Origin: Sphingobium scionense
GTDB lineage: Bacteria > Pseudomonadota > Alphaproteobacteria > Sphingomonadales > Sphingomonadaceae
DNA: 64,000 nucleotides
Assembly (NCBI RefSeq): GCF_014197035.1
Contig: NZ_JACIEU010000003.1
Coordinates: 248,001-312,000 of the forward strand
Direction: 5' to 3'
This document shows positions 29,444 to 38,898 of this stretch, piece after piece. Both the position numbers and the translations under genes were made by a program. The notes under the pieces are model-generated. The model saw nothing but the letters and a program-made list of their open reading frames with translations, searched no databases and was not told where the DNA came from. Every line of letters begins with the position of its first letter. The stretch's first letter is position 1.

Positions 29444-30643
29444 TCAGACCGCCCGTTCGAAGATGGCGGCCAGGCCCTGACCGCCACCGATACACATGGT
29501 TTCCAGGCCATAGCGGCCGTCGCGCCGCTGCAACTCGCGCAGCAGATTGGCGAGGATGCGCCCGCCGGTCGCGCCGATCGGATGGCCGAGCGAAATGCCC
29601 GATCCATTGACGTTGAGCTTGTCGCGATCATCCCAGTTCCAGCCCTTGAGGCAGGCCAGCACCTGCGGCGCAAAGGCTTCGTTGAGTTCGACCAGATCGA
29701 TGTCGTTCCAGCCAAGGCCATTGCGGGCGAACAGCTTTTCGACCGCCGGCACCGGACCGATGCCCATGCGCGAGGGATCGCAGCCCGCCGCCGCCCAGCT
29801 GTGCAGCCAGGCCATGGGTTCAAGGCCCAGTTCTTCCAGCTTGTCCTCCGCGACCACCAGGCAGGCGGCGGCGGCGTCATTCTGCTGGCTGGCATTGCCG
29901 GCGGTGACCACGCCGTCCTTCTCGATCGGCTTCAGCAGGGCGAGCGATTCCGGCGTGGCGTCGGCACGAATGCCCTCATCCATGGCGAAGATCAGCGGAT
30001 CGCCCTTGCGCTGCGGCACGGCGACCGGGACCAGTTCGTCGTCGAACTTGCCGGCGGTCCAGGCGGCTGCGGCACGCTGATGGCTCATCGCGGCATATTC
30101 GTCGCACGCCTCGCGGCTGATGTCATAATCCTTGGCGAGATTGTTCGCCGTCTCGATCATGCCGCTGATGATGCCATAGCGGGCGATCGGTTGCGACATG
30201 ACGCGGCCGCGGGTCAGGCGGTCATGGAACTGGGTCGATCCGGAGCGGGCACCCCAGCGATGGTCCATCGAATAATATTCGACATTGGACATGCTCTCGA
30301 CCCCGCCGGCGACGACGATGTCGGCGGCGCCTGTCTGGATGCGCATGGCCGCGTCGATCACCGCCTGAAGCCCCGAACCGCAGCGCCGGTCGAGCTGAAC
30401 ACCGGGAATGCTTTCGGGCAGGCCGGCGGCCAGCGCCGACCAGCGGCCGATGCAGGGCGCCTCGCCATTGCCATAGCCCTGGGAGAAGACGACGTCGTCG
30501 ATCCGTTCGGGATCGATCCTGGTGCGCTCCATCAGCGCCTTGATGATGACCGCGCCCAGATCGCCGGCGCTGAAGGATTTGAGCGAACCGCCATATTTGC
30601 CGACGGCGGTGCGGATGGGGGCGACGATGGCGGCTCTGCGCAT
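29444..30643 (-). CDS. Acetyl-CoA acyltransferase (thiolase)
   Basis: A thiolase of 399 residues. The nucleophile Cys 88 is in DRRCGSGLQA, and GHPIGATG and MCIGGGQG near the C-terminus complete the catalytic set. It is the last gene of the seven-gene minus-strand operon and lies 28 bp after an acyl-CoA dehydrogenase gene. It should cleave a 3-ketoacyl-CoA produced in the same pathway. It differs from the thiolase at 22036-23208 in the active-site flanks, suggesting a different substrate. Confidence 0.93.
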   Translation of the reverse strand: MRRAAIVAPIRTAVGKYGGSLKSFSAGDLGAVIIKALMERTRIDPERIDDVVFSQGYGNGEAPCIGRWSALAAGLPESIPGVQLDRRCGSGLQAVIDAAMRIQTGAADIVVAGGVESMSNVEYYSMDHRWGARSGSTQFHDRLTRGRVMSQPIARYGIISGMIETANNLAKDYDISREACDEYAAMSHQRAAAAWTAGKFDDELVPVAVPQRKGDPLIFAMDEGIRADATPESLALLKPIEKDGVVTAGNASQQNDAAAACLVVAEDKLEELGLEPMAWLHSWAAAGCDPSRMGIGPVPAVEKLFARNGLGWNDIDLVELNEAFAPQVLACLKGWNWDDRDKLNVNGSGISLGHPIGATGGRILANLLRELQRRDGRYGLETMCIGGGQGLAAIFERAV

Positions 30644-30671
30644 GCGATGTCCTTTGCGGGAATGGGGAGGA

Positions 30672-31826
30672 TCAGGCGGCCGCTTCGGCCTGGCGGATCA
30701 TCTGCTTGGCGATGATGGTCTGCTGGATCTGGCTGGTGCCTTCATAGATGCGCAGCAGCCGGACATCGCGATAGAAGCGCTCGACCTTATACTCGGCCAT
30801 ATAGCCGGCGCCGCCATAGATCTGGACGGCGCGGTCGGCGATCCGGCCGACGGCTTCGGAGGCGTAATATTTGAGCGCGGCGCATTCCAGGCTGACCGGC
30901 TCGCCGGCGTCGAACTTGGCAGCGACCGACTGCATCAGTGCCTCGGTCGTCAGCATGTCGACCTTCATGTCGGCAAGCATCGCCTGGACCAGCTGGAAAT
31001 CGGCGATGCGCTGGCCGAACTGCTTGCGCTCCATCGCATATTGCAGGGCCATGTCGATCAGCCGCTGGCACATGCCGAGCGCGACCGCCGCGATATGGAT
31101 GCGGCCGCGATCCAGCACCTTCATCGCGGTCTTGAAGCCACGGCCGGGCACGCCGCCGATGATGTTGGCGGCCGGCACGACGACATCGTCCAGGATCACG
31201 TCGGTGGTGATCGACCCCTTCTGCCCCATTTTCTTGTCGGGCTTGCCGAAGCTGATACCGGGCGTGCCGGCGGGCAGGATGAAGGCGGAGATGCCGGCCG
31301 CGCCCTTCACATCCGGTTCGGTCCGGGCCATCAAAGTGAAGACGCTGGCACGCGGGGCGTTGGTGATATAGCGCTTGGTGCCGGTGATGCGGTAAGTGTC
31401 GCCGTCGCGGATAGCGACGGTGCGCAGCGAACCGGCGTCGGACCCAGCCTCCGGCTCGGTCAGGCCGAAGCTGGCGATCGCTTCACCGGTGGCGAATTTG
31501 GGTAGCCATTCGCGCTTCTGCTCATCGGTCCCGTCCATGACGATGCCCTGGCTACCGATGCCGACGGTGGTGCCGATGACGGAGCGGAAGACGACCGACG
31601 CGCGGGTGATCTCGCGGATGATCGCCGCTTCCTCCGCCATGGTGCAGCCGATGCCGCCAAATTCCTCCGGCACGGACAGGCCGAACAGGCCCATGTCGCG
31701 CATCTGCTGGATGATGGTTTCGGGCACGGCATCTGCTTCCTCGACGGCGTCCTCGGCCGGGATCAGCTTTTCGCTGACGAAGCGGCGGACGGTGGTGCGG
31801 AACAGGTCGAACGTCTCGGCGTCCAT
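30672..31826 (-). CDS. Acyl-CoA dehydrogenase
   Basis: A protein of 384 residues with all three domains. Flavin-region motifs are ASFGLTEPEAGSDAGSLRT and TGTKRYITNA. The catalytic Glu is in the YEGTSQIQ segment and the C-terminus carries IYGGAGYM. The intact Glu predicts ordinary alpha,beta-dehydrogenation of a saturated acyl-CoA. The ATG at 31826 follows AGGAGA and lies 13 bp after the Meh-like gene. The frame is open further upstream, but that overlaps Meh. Confidence 0.92.
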   Translation of the reverse strand: MDAETFDLFRTTVRRFVSEKLIPAEDAVEEADAVPETIIQQMRDMGLFGLSVPEEFGGIGCTMAEEAAIIREITRASVVFRSVIGTTVGIGSQGIVMDGTDEQKREWLPKFATGEAIASFGLTEPEAGSDAGSLRTVAIRDGDTYRITGTKRYITNAPRASVFTLMARTEPDVKGAAGISAFILPAGTPGISFGKPDKKMGQKGSITTDVILDDVVVPAANIIGGVPGRGFKTAMKVLDRGRIHIAAVALGMCQRLIDMALQYAMERKQFGQRIADFQLVQAMLADMKVDMLTTEALMQSVAAKFDAGEPVSLECAALKYYASEAVGRIADRAVQIYGGAGYMAEYKVERFYRDVRLLRIYEGTSQIQQTIIAKQMIRQAEAAA

Positions 31827-31839
31827 GAAAAATCTCCTC

Positions 31840-32664
31840 TCAATATCCGATGTCGGCGACCATCGCGTCGCTGCCGTCGCAGCGGATCGCGCGGCAGCGG
31901 CCGGCTTCATCCTCGCGCAGCAGCACCGGCTGGCCGGCAAACGCCGGCGCGACAGCGCGGAAGGCGAAGCGGGTCGGGCTGCGGCCGCCGCGCCGGGCAT
32001 GGCCGAACACTCTGGCGGCAGTGAGGGGGCCGTGGATCACCAGGCCGGGATAGCCCTCCTCGCCTGTCGCATAGGGCAGGTCATAATGGATGCGATGGCT
32101 GTTGAAGGTGACGGCCGAGAAGCGGAACAGGTCGACGCTGTTTGGCGCCCAGTTCACATCGTCGGAGCCGGCATCAACGGTCGTGGGGACGATTGCGGGC
32201 GTCGGCGCGCCGGTGTCGCGATAGACGATGGTCTGCACCTCGCTCACCCGTTCGCGATCGGCCTGGACGATACTGTGGCCGACCTTCACGAGGACAAGCT
32301 CGCCGCTGCGGCCGCTCTTGTGGGCGATATCCAGCACGGTCGAGGTACGGGTCGCTTCCCAGTCGAGCATCAGAGGCGCGTGGAACTGCATCTCGGCGGC
32401 AGCGAACATGCGGCGGGGCAGGCTTATCTGCGGCAGGAAGCCGCCGCGTTTGGGATGACCGTCCGGACCGATCTGGTCGGCGGCGGCCACCGGCAGGAAG
32501 AAGGCCCAATGGGCCAGCGAGGGCTGGACTGTCTCGACATCGAGCGGCTCGCCGATGGCGGCGGCGAAGCGGCGCAGCGCTTCCCGGTCGAGCATCTCGG
32601 TCCGGCTCTCGGTCCTGCCGACCCATGTTTGCCAATGGGCGATATCGGATGGGGAAAGGGTCAT
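31840..32664 (-). CDS. meh: HTD2-type hydratase, probable mesaconyl-C4-CoA hydratase
   Basis: A protein of 274 residues of the FAS1-type dehydratase/HTD2 family (double hot dog). The second hot-dog half has the hydratase-2 motif FNSHRIHYDLPYA with catalytic Asn-His, followed by YPGLVIHGPLTA. This family includes 3-methylfumaryl-CoA (mesaconyl-C4-CoA) hydratase of the 3-hydroxypropionate bicycle, which forms citramalyl-CoA. The start overlaps the stop of the Mct-like gene (ATGA), a partner in exactly that pathway, which strengthens the assignment. A hydratase for another branched enoyl-CoA is the alternative. Confidence 0.75.
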   Translation of the reverse strand: MTLSPSDIAHWQTWVGRTESRTEMLDREALRRFAAAIGEPLDVETVQPSLAHWAFFLPVAAADQIGPDGHPKRGGFLPQISLPRRMFAAAEMQFHAPLMLDWEATRTSTVLDIAHKSGRSGELVLVKVGHSIVQADRERVSEVQTIVYRDTGAPTPAIVPTTVDAGSDDVNWAPNSVDLFRFSAVTFNSHRIHYDLPYATGEEGYPGLVIHGPLTAARVFGHARRGGRSPTRFAFRAVAPAFAGQPVLLREDEAGRCRAIRCDGSDAMVADIGY

Positions 32665-33869
32665 GCGACCAGTCCTTCGTCGTGGAGGCGGCCGATCGCG
32701 CCGCTGTCGAGGCCGAGCAGCCCACTCAATATCTGGTCGCTATGCTCGCCAAGGCGCGGGGCCGTGCCGACGCCGCCGCGCGCCTCGCCGGCCAGCGTGC
32801 CGGCCGGGCCGGACGTCGGGTAGGTGAGGCCGCTGGGATGGGCGATCGTCTCGAACAGGGGATTGGCGGTGAACAGCCGCTCGTCCTGCGTCACGGCCTG
32901 ATGCAGCGACTGATATTCGCCCCAGGTGACGCCGCCCGCGTCGAAGGCGGGTTTCAAGGCATCGCTGCTGCGCGCGGAGAAGGCGGCTTCGAACAAGGGG
33001 AAGAGCCGGGCGCGGTGGGTGAAGCGCGCGCCTTCATCCTTGGCGAAGTTGGCACCCGTTTCGCTTTCCAGCGCGGCAATGGCTTCGCCAAGGTCCAGCG
33101 TCTTGAGCAGGCCGGTCCATTGGCGCGGGGTGATGGCGACGACGATTAGTCGCTTGCCGTCGGCGGTCAGGAAATCCCGGCCGAAGGCGCCGAACAGGTC
33201 GTTGCCCATGCGCGGGCGGTCGCCTGCCGACAGGACTTCCGCCACGGAGCCCAGATGCGACAGGGTGGAGGCCGCGAGGTCCGACAGAGGCACGCGGATT
33301 TCCGCGCCCTGGCCGGTCGCGCGCCGGCGCAGCAGGGCGGACGTCATGGCAAAGGCGGCATAGGCACCGCCGAGCAGATCCCAGGCCGGCAGGACATGGT
33401 TGACCGGTCGGTCATCGTCGGCCGGGCCGGTCATCATGGGCACGCCGGCGGCGGCGTTGATGGTGTAATCGACGGCCGGCGATCCGTCGGCCCAGCCCAT
33501 CACCCGGACGCTGATGATGTCGGCACGGCGCGCGGCCAGCGCGTCATGGCTGAGGAAGCCCTTCACCGGATAATTGGTGAGGAACAGGCCGGCATTGTCG
33601 CCCGGCGCAGTGGCGATGGCGACCGCCAGTTCGCGTCCTTCGGGACGGCCAAGGTCGATCGCGATCGATTTCTTGCCCTTGTTGAGGCCCTCCCAATAGA
33701 GGCTGGCCCCGGATGGCGCGACCGGCCAGCGACGATAGTCGGGGCCGCCACCGATCGCGTCGAAACGGATCACCTCCGCTCCCATCTGCGCCAGATGCAG
33801 ACCGCAGGACGGGCCGGCGATGAAGGCGGCGCCCTCTACCACACGCAGGCCCTTGAGCATGTCGTACAT
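32661..33869 (-). CDS. mct: CaiB/BaiF protein, probable mesaconyl-CoA C1-C4 CoA transferase
   Basis: A protein of 402 residues of the class III CoA-transferase fold. The stretches LRVVEGAAFIAGP, IRFDAIGGGPDYRRWPV, GLNKGKKSIAIDL, VDYTINAAAGVPMMTGP and NHVLPAWDLLGG agree with 2-methylfumaryl-CoA isomerase (Mct) of Chloroflexus as I remember it. That enzyme moves CoA within mesaconate from C1 to C4. It differs clearly from the other CaiB protein at 26592-27845. The gene is coupled to the hydratase by a 4-bp overlap, as expected for a mct-meh pair. No search was possible. Confidence 0.78.
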   Translation of the reverse strand: MYDMLKGLRVVEGAAFIAGPSCGLHLAQMGAEVIRFDAIGGGPDYRRWPVAPSGASLYWEGLNKGKKSIAIDLGRPEGRELAVAIATAPGDNAGLFLTNYPVKGFLSHDALAARRADIISVRVMGWADGSPAVDYTINAAAGVPMMTGPADDDRPVNHVLPAWDLLGGAYAAFAMTSALLRRRATGQGAEIRVPLSDLAASTLSHLGSVAEVLSAGDRPRMGNDLFGAFGRDFLTADGKRLIVVAITPRQWTGLLKTLDLGEAIAALESETGANFAKDEGARFTHRARLFPLFEAAFSARSSDALKPAFDAGGVTWGEYQSLHQAVTQDERLFTANPLFETIAHPSGLTYPTSGPAGTLAGEARGGVGTAPRLGEHSDQILSGLLGLDSGAIGRLHDEGLVA

Positions 33870-33880
33870 GGAATTTCCCC

Positions 33881-34900
33881 CTAGCCCAGCCTGACCATGG
33901 TGCGGCCGATATTGGCGCCTGAGAACAGGCCCCAGAAGGCGTCCAGCGCCTTGTCGATGCCGTCATAGACGGTTTCGGCCGAGGCCATCTGGCCGGCCTG
34001 GTTCCAGGCGGTCATGCGTTCCAGCATCTCCGCCTCCAGATCCATATGGTCGAGCGCGATATAGCCCTGCATGCGGATGCGCTTGGTCATCAGCATGGTG
34101 AGGTTGCGCGGCACGGTCGGCGCATCGGTGACATTATATTGCGAGATCATGCCGCAGATGGCGAAGCGTGCGAAATCATTGGCGAGCGACAGGGCGGCCT
34201 GCAGATGATCGCCGCCGACATTGTCGAAATAGACGTCGATGCCGCTGGCGCCGATCGCCTTGACTTCGCGGGCGAGGGCCTTGGTCAGGTTCGGCTCCGC
34301 CTTGTAATCGATCGCGGCGTCGACCTTGAGCACATCGTGCAGGAAGGCGGTCTTGTCCGGGCCGCCGGCCGATCCGATCACCTTGCACCCCATGTTGCGC
34401 GCGATCTGGCAGGCGATCGACCCGACCGCGCCGGACGCGGCCGACACGAAGACGGTGTCGCCCGGCTGCAATTCGGCAATACGGATAAGGCCGGCATAGG
34501 CGGTGAGGCCGGTCATGCCGGCGAAGCAGAGATAGGCCTGGGGCGGCAAGGCCTGGCGGTCGCGATGCTGGAGCGCGGTGCCGGGGGCATTGAACGCCTG
34601 TCGCCAGCCAAGCCGGGAAAAGACCAGGTCGCCGGGCGCGAAGGCCGGATCGTTGGAAACGATCACCTCGCCGATCGCCGGCCCCTCCATCGCCGTATCA
34701 AGGGCGAAGGGCGGGACATAGCTTTTGGCGTCGCTCATCCGGCCGCGCATCGCCGGGTCGACCGCCATCCAGAGGTTGCGAACCTGTACCTCGCCGGGGC
34801 CGGGCGGTGGCACGGCCTGTTCGACGGTGGCGAAATCCTCCGCCACGGGGGCGCCGACCGGCCGGCGCTTCAACTGTATTTCGCGCGATTGCATGGTCAT
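33881..34900 (-). CDS. MDR-superfamily NADP-dependent reductase (PTGR/YncB-like)
   Basis: A protein of about 339 residues. GPGEVQVRNLWMAVDPAMRGRM and SAASGAVGSIACQIA are typical of the leukotriene B4 dehydrogenase/prostaglandin reductase branch, which reduces the double bond of alpha,beta-unsaturated ketones with NADPH. It lies between the acyl-CoA dehydrogenase pair and Mct, so it probably reduces an enone or enoyl intermediate. GAGG is 5 nt before the ATG at 34900; an ATG at 34894 is also possible. Confidence 0.88.
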   Translation of the reverse strand: MTMQSREIQLKRRPVGAPVAEDFATVEQAVPPPGPGEVQVRNLWMAVDPAMRGRMSDAKSYVPPFALDTAMEGPAIGEVIVSNDPAFAPGDLVFSRLGWRQAFNAPGTALQHRDRQALPPQAYLCFAGMTGLTAYAGLIRIAELQPGDTVFVSAASGAVGSIACQIARNMGCKVIGSAGGPDKTAFLHDVLKVDAAIDYKAEPNLTKALAREVKAIGASGIDVYFDNVGGDHLQAALSLANDFARFAICGMISQYNVTDAPTVPRNLTMLMTKRIRMQGYIALDHMDLEAEMLERMTAWNQAGQMASAETVYDGIDKALDAFWGLFSGANIGRTMVRLG

Positions 34901-34907
34901 CGGCCCC

Positions 34908-36059
34908 TCAATAGCCATTGAGCCGCGCCCAGCGCTCGCGATGCCAGGCGGTGCTGCCATGGCATTGCTCGGCGACGCGGGCGCGCTTCAGGTAGAGGCC
35001 GGCATCATGTTCATGGGTCATGCCGATGCCGCCATGCAACTGGACCATCTGCGACGAAATCCGATGCAGCGTCTCGCCGGCGATCGCCTTGGCGAGCGAG
35101 GCGAGGGCGGGGAGCGCAGGATCGTCGGCATCGATCGCCGCGAGCGCGGTTTCGACCGCCGATCGCGTCAGCTGCAATTCTCCGAACAGTTCGGCGGCGC
35201 GATGCTGGAGCGCCTGGAAGGAGCCGATGATTGCGCCGAACTGGACGCGGGTCTTGAGATAATCGAGCGTGATGTCGAACGCCTGGGTCGCGCTGCCCAG
35301 CATTTCGGTCGCCATGCCGATCGCGGCCCGGTCGCGGATCGCGTCGATCAGGTCGGCGGCCTTGCCGATTTCGCCCAGCACGTCGTTGACAGCGATGTTG
35401 ACACTCTCGAAGCGGTAGAGGGCCGGGCGACGGGCATCGATCTGGTCGAGCGGCTGCCGTTCCAGTCCGGCGCTGTCGGTCGGCACCAGGAACAGGGTCA
35501 GACCGTCGCGATCGCCCGGCGCGCCGCTGGTGCGTGCGGCGACGATAGCGAGATTGGCGATCATGCCGTCCTGCACCGGGCGCTTGGTGCCCGACAATGT
35601 CCAGCCATCGCCCGAAGCTGTGGCGGCGAGTGCGGTGCGCTCGGGCGCATGATGCGGGCCTTCGTCGAGTGCGAGCGTACCGATCAGCGATCCGTCGGCG
35701 ATACCGGGCAGCCAGCGCGCCTGCTGATCCTGCGTTCCCGCGAGGCGCAGCGCCGAAGCAGCGACCAGCGCGGAGCTGATGAGCGGCGAGGCGGCCAGGG
35801 TGCGTCCCAGTTCCTCGATCACCAGGCCAAGGCTGAGATAGCCGAAATCGGCGCCGCCATGGGCTTCTGGCACGATGATGCCGCACCAGCCCATCTGTGC
35901 CATTTCGGCCCAGGCTTCGGCATCATAGCCATCCGATCCGCTGAGACCACCGCCGCCATGATCGTAGAGTCCGCGCAGCGCGGTCACGGGCAGGCGGTCG
36001 CGCACCCATTGTGACGCCATGTCCTTCAGCATCGTCTGTTCTTCGTTCAGCACCGCCAC
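34908..36059 (-). CDS. Acyl-CoA dehydrogenase-like subunit (paired)
   Basis: A protein of 383 residues. It keeps the overall fold (VIEELGRTLAASPLIS, LSGTKRPVQDG, LHGGIGMTHEHDAGLYLKRA) but departs from canonical enzymes around the flavin and catalytic positions: the TEPxAGSD motif is replaced by ALDEGPHHAPERT. This fits one half of a heteromeric alpha2beta2 dehydrogenase such as ChsE1-ChsE2 of steroid catabolism. The partner would be the gene immediately upstream (36106-37287). The GTG at 36059 follows GGGAGG by 7 nt. Confidence 0.82.
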   Translation of the reverse strand: MAVLNEEQTMLKDMASQWVRDRLPVTALRGLYDHGGGGLSGSDGYDAEAWAEMAQMGWCGIIVPEAHGGADFGYLSLGLVIEELGRTLAASPLISSALVAASALRLAGTQDQQARWLPGIADGSLIGTLALDEGPHHAPERTALAATASGDGWTLSGTKRPVQDGMIANLAIVAARTSGAPGDRDGLTLFLVPTDSAGLERQPLDQIDARRPALYRFESVNIAVNDVLGEIGKAADLIDAIRDRAAIGMATEMLGSATQAFDITLDYLKTRVQFGAIIGSFQALQHRAAELFGELQLTRSAVETALAAIDADDPALPALASLAKAIAGETLHRISSQMVQLHGGIGMTHEHDAGLYLKRARVAEQCHGSTAWHRERWARLNGY

Positions 36060-36105
36060 GGCGCGTCCTCCCGCATCCTGTCTTTTCTCTCGTCCTCGCC
36101 CATGC

Positions 36106-37287
36106 TCAGCCCGGCAGGCCGAGCGTGCGCTTGGCGGTGATATTGTTCTGCACCTCGTAGCTGCCGCCGTAGATGGAGAAGGCCTTGCTGTGCAGCCAGG
36201 CGCGCGTCGCTTCCTTCTCGGCCGCGCTGTAGGGATCGCCGGCCCAGCCCAGACCATAGGCGCCCATGATCTCGACCAGCAGTTCGGCCCGTTCCTGGAT
36301 GATGCCGGACCACAAATTCTTGAGCGCGGACACGCCATGGCTGGGGCCGCCATTCTTCCCCTCGGCGGCGAGCCGGCGCACGGTCGCCATATAGGCTTCA
36401 TGCCGCATCGCATTGCGCACCATCCGGGCGCGCAGGTCCGGACTGTCGACCCGCCCCAGCGCGTCCGTGCCCAGATAGTCATGGGCGAGCGGGGCGAGGG
36501 GGGTGATGTCGGCCTTTACCTCCGACAGGCTGTTGCGTTCGAATTGCAGCAGCCGCTTGGCGATGGTCCAGCCCTGGTTGACCTCGCCCACCAGATTGCC
36601 CTTGGGCACCTTCACATCGTTGAAGAAGACCTCGCAGAAATGGGTCGATCCGCTGATGAGGACGATAGGCCGGGCCTCGATCCCTTCGGATTGCATGTCG
36701 ACCAGCAGGAAGCTGATGCCGCCCTGCTTGCGCTCGGTGTCGGTGCGGACGAGGACGAAGCACCAGTCGGCCTGGTCGGCGCCCGATGTCCAGATCTTCT
36801 GGCCGCTGACCAGCCAGTGGTCGCCCATGTCGATGCATTTGGTCTGGAGCGCGGCCAGGTCAGACCCCGCGCCGGGTTCGGAAAAGCCCTGGCACCAGCG
36901 CCGTTCATGGCTGGCGATGAAGGGCAGATGTTCCAGCTTCTGTGCTTCGTCGCCATATTCCAGCAGGGTCGGGCCAAGCATCATCGTGCCATAGCTGCGG
37001 ATCGGGTTGAAACCGCCGATCGCCGCCAGTTCTTCGCCGATGATCTTGCCATGCGCTTCGGTGAGGCCGGCGCCGCCATAGCGCGGCGCCCAGGTGGGAA
37101 CGCCCCAGCCCTTGTCGGTCATGCGCTGGCGCCAGAGCTGATAATCGTCATTGGCGGCGGCAGCATGGGCGTCGCCCTGGAAGAGGAGGCCGGGCACATT
37201 GGTCAGCGCCGGCGGAAAATTCGCCTTCAGCCAGGCGCGCGCCTCCTGCCGGAATTCTTCTCTATCGATGGGCTCCATTTCCGCCAT
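36106..37287 (-). CDS. Acyl-CoA dehydrogenase subunit (paired)
   Basis: A protein of 393 residues with flavin-site motifs GFSEPGAGSDLAALQT and SGQKIWTSGADQADW, and a C-terminal SIYGGSYEVQNNITAKRTLGLPG. The segment that carries catalytic Glu in many family members reads GGSYEVQ here, so the Glu is retained. It leads the seven-gene operon and lies 46 bp before the divergent subunit. The order and pairing resemble FadE28/FadE29-type heterotetramers acting on short side chains attached to bulky rings. Confidence 0.87.
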   Translation of the reverse strand: MAEMEPIDREEFRQEARAWLKANFPPALTNVPGLLFQGDAHAAAANDDYQLWRQRMTDKGWGVPTWAPRYGGAGLTEAHGKIIGEELAAIGGFNPIRSYGTMMLGPTLLEYGDEAQKLEHLPFIASHERRWCQGFSEPGAGSDLAALQTKCIDMGDHWLVSGQKIWTSGADQADWCFVLVRTDTERKQGGISFLLVDMQSEGIEARPIVLISGSTHFCEVFFNDVKVPKGNLVGEVNQGWTIAKRLLQFERNSLSEVKADITPLAPLAHDYLGTDALGRVDSPDLRARMVRNAMRHEAYMATVRRLAAEGKNGGPSHGVSALKNLWSGIIQERAELLVEIMGAYGLGWAGDPYSAAEKEATRAWLHSKAFSIYGGSYEVQNNITAKRTLGLPG

Positions 37288-37656
37288 CCACTCACATCCC
37301 TGTTCTGCTCGAAAGGCGAGCGCGCCGTCCGGCGATGACCGTCGGGCTGCTCGCGGCTTTCGGATGGCCGCTTGCGATCCATGACCGATTCCTTAGGTCA
37401 ATATTGCACAGGTGGCTAGTTATATTTTGCACTCAAGGATAATTTTCATCCGTAACAGAAATCACGAATTTTGCGCAATATGGCGGAAAAGCGCGGAAAT
37501 GCGGTGGCGCTCATGGGGCGCGCGCAGGAAAATATCGTAACGACGATTGCCCGATTGACAGCCGGTCGCCTGTTCATAAACTATACCATAATGCAAAATT
37601 GATAAGGCCGGTCCGCCGTGGCGTGAGAACTGGCTACCGCTGCAGGAGAGCGTAGT
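37288..37656. promoter_or_regulatory. Divergent promoter region of the dehydrogenase operon and P450 operon
   Basis: A 369-bp intergenic region without a credible gene. It holds TTAGGTCAATATTGCACAGG (from 37393) and TTTTGCACTCAAGG (37425-37438) on the side of the dehydrogenase operon, and CTATACCATAATGCAAAATT (37581-37600) about 56 bp before the P450 start. TTGACA at 37555-37560 is a candidate -35 box for the P450. The TGCA-centred elements recur in other unit starts of the cluster. Confidence 0.55.
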
Positions 37657-38898
37657 ATGGAAACCATGGCCGCCCGTCCGATCCCGGCGCATGTGCCGCC
37701 CGACATGATCGGCAATTTCAGCCTGTTCAGCTCGCCGGGGCTGGAGCCGACCCCCAATGGCGATCCGCAGGCGGCGAGTGCGGTGGTGCATGACGGGCCG
37801 CGCATCTTCTATTCGCCGGTCAATACCCGCGACGGCAAGGGCACCTGGGTCATCACCCGTGCCCAGGATCAGCGGCGGGTGCTGCAAGACCCGGAAACCT
37901 TCTCCAGCCATCGCAGCATCTTTGCCTCGGCGCTGGGCGAAAGCTGGCAGATGATCCCGCTGGAGCTGGACCCGCCCGAACATGGCAAGTTCCGTTCGTT
38001 GCTCAATCCGCTGCTGTCGCCCAAGCGGGTGATGGCGCTGGAAACGGCGGTGCGCGAAAGGGCGAGCGTGCTGATCGACCGGATCGCCGCGGCGGGCACC
38101 AGCTGCGATGTGATGACCGATTTCGCCTTCCCCTTCGCGGTCAATATCTTCCTGCGCTTCCTGGGCCTGTCGGATGATCGGCTCGACGAATTTGTCGGCT
38201 GGGCCAATGATCTGCTGCATGGCGACAATGTGAAGCGGCCGGCGGCGGCGCGCACCATCGTCGCCTTCATCGACGAACTCTCGGCCGATCGGCGTCGGCA
38301 GCCGGTCGATGATTTCATGTCCTTCCTGGTGCAGTCGCGGATCGACGACCGGCCGCTGACCGACATGGAGATCAGGGGCACGGGCGTGCTGTTGTTCATC
38401 GCCGGGCTGGACACGGTGGCCGCCGCGATCGGCTTTGACCTCAACTATCTGGCGCGGCATCAGGCGGACCAGCAATGGCTGCGCGACGACCCCAAGCGGA
38501 TCGTGCTGGCGGCAGAGGAATTGCTGCGCGCCTATCCGACGGTGCAGATGATCCGGGTCGCGACCAGGGATGTGGATTTCGAGGGCGCGCCGATCCGCAA
38601 GGGCGACTATGTGTCCTGCGCGACGATGATCGCCAATCGCGATCCGCTGGAATTTGCCGATCCCGCGCGCATCGACCTTGCCCGCGAAGATAATCGCCAT
38701 ACCGCCTTTGCCTATGGCCCGCATCGCTGCCTGGGGTCGCATCTGGCGCGGCGCGAGATCGTCGTGGGGCTGGAGGAGTGGCTGAAACGCATCCCGACCT
38801 TCCGCATCAAGTCCGGCACCGCGCCGGTCACCTATGGCGGCCATGTGTTCGGGATCGAAAATCTCATCCTCGACTGGTCGCAGGAGGATGCGGCATGA
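37657..38898 (+). CDS. Cytochrome P450
   Basis: A soluble bacterial P450 of 413 residues. Heme ligand Cys 358 lies in AYGPHRCLGSHLAR, the I-helix oxygen motif is AGLDTVAA with Asp 252-Thr 253, and the K-helix ExxR is in AEELLRAYP. The class resembles camphor/terpene/steroid hydroxylases (CYP101/111/125-like in general form), but the family cannot be fixed by eye. A ferredoxin gene overlaps its stop by 4 bp and is the probable electron donor. No ferredoxin reductase is seen nearby. It probably carries out the first hydroxylation of the substrate. Confidence 0.93.
   Translation: METMAARPIPAHVPPDMIGNFSLFSSPGLEPTPNGDPQAASAVVHDGPRIFYSPVNTRDGKGTWVITRAQDQRRVLQDPETFSSHRSIFASALGESWQMIPLELDPPEHGKFRSLLNPLLSPKRVMALETAVRERASVLIDRIAAAGTSCDVMTDFAFPFAVNIFLRFLGLSDDRLDEFVGWANDLLHGDNVKRPAAARTIVAFIDELSADRRRQPVDDFMSFLVQSRIDDRPLTDMEIRGTGVLLFIAGLDTVAAAIGFDLNYLARHQADQQWLRDDPKRIVLAAEELLRAYPTVQMIRVATRDVDFEGAPIRKGDYVSCATMIANRDPLEFADPARIDLAREDNRHTAFAYGPHRCLGSHLARREIVVGLEEWLKRIPTFRIKSGTAPVTYGGHVFGIENLILDWSQEDAA

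Noticed and set aside
37288..37656. Small gene in the 369-bp divergent gap
   Set aside because: Short frames exist, but none has a start with a ribosome site or a recognisable product; the AT-rich sequence is better explained as promoter and operator DNA.
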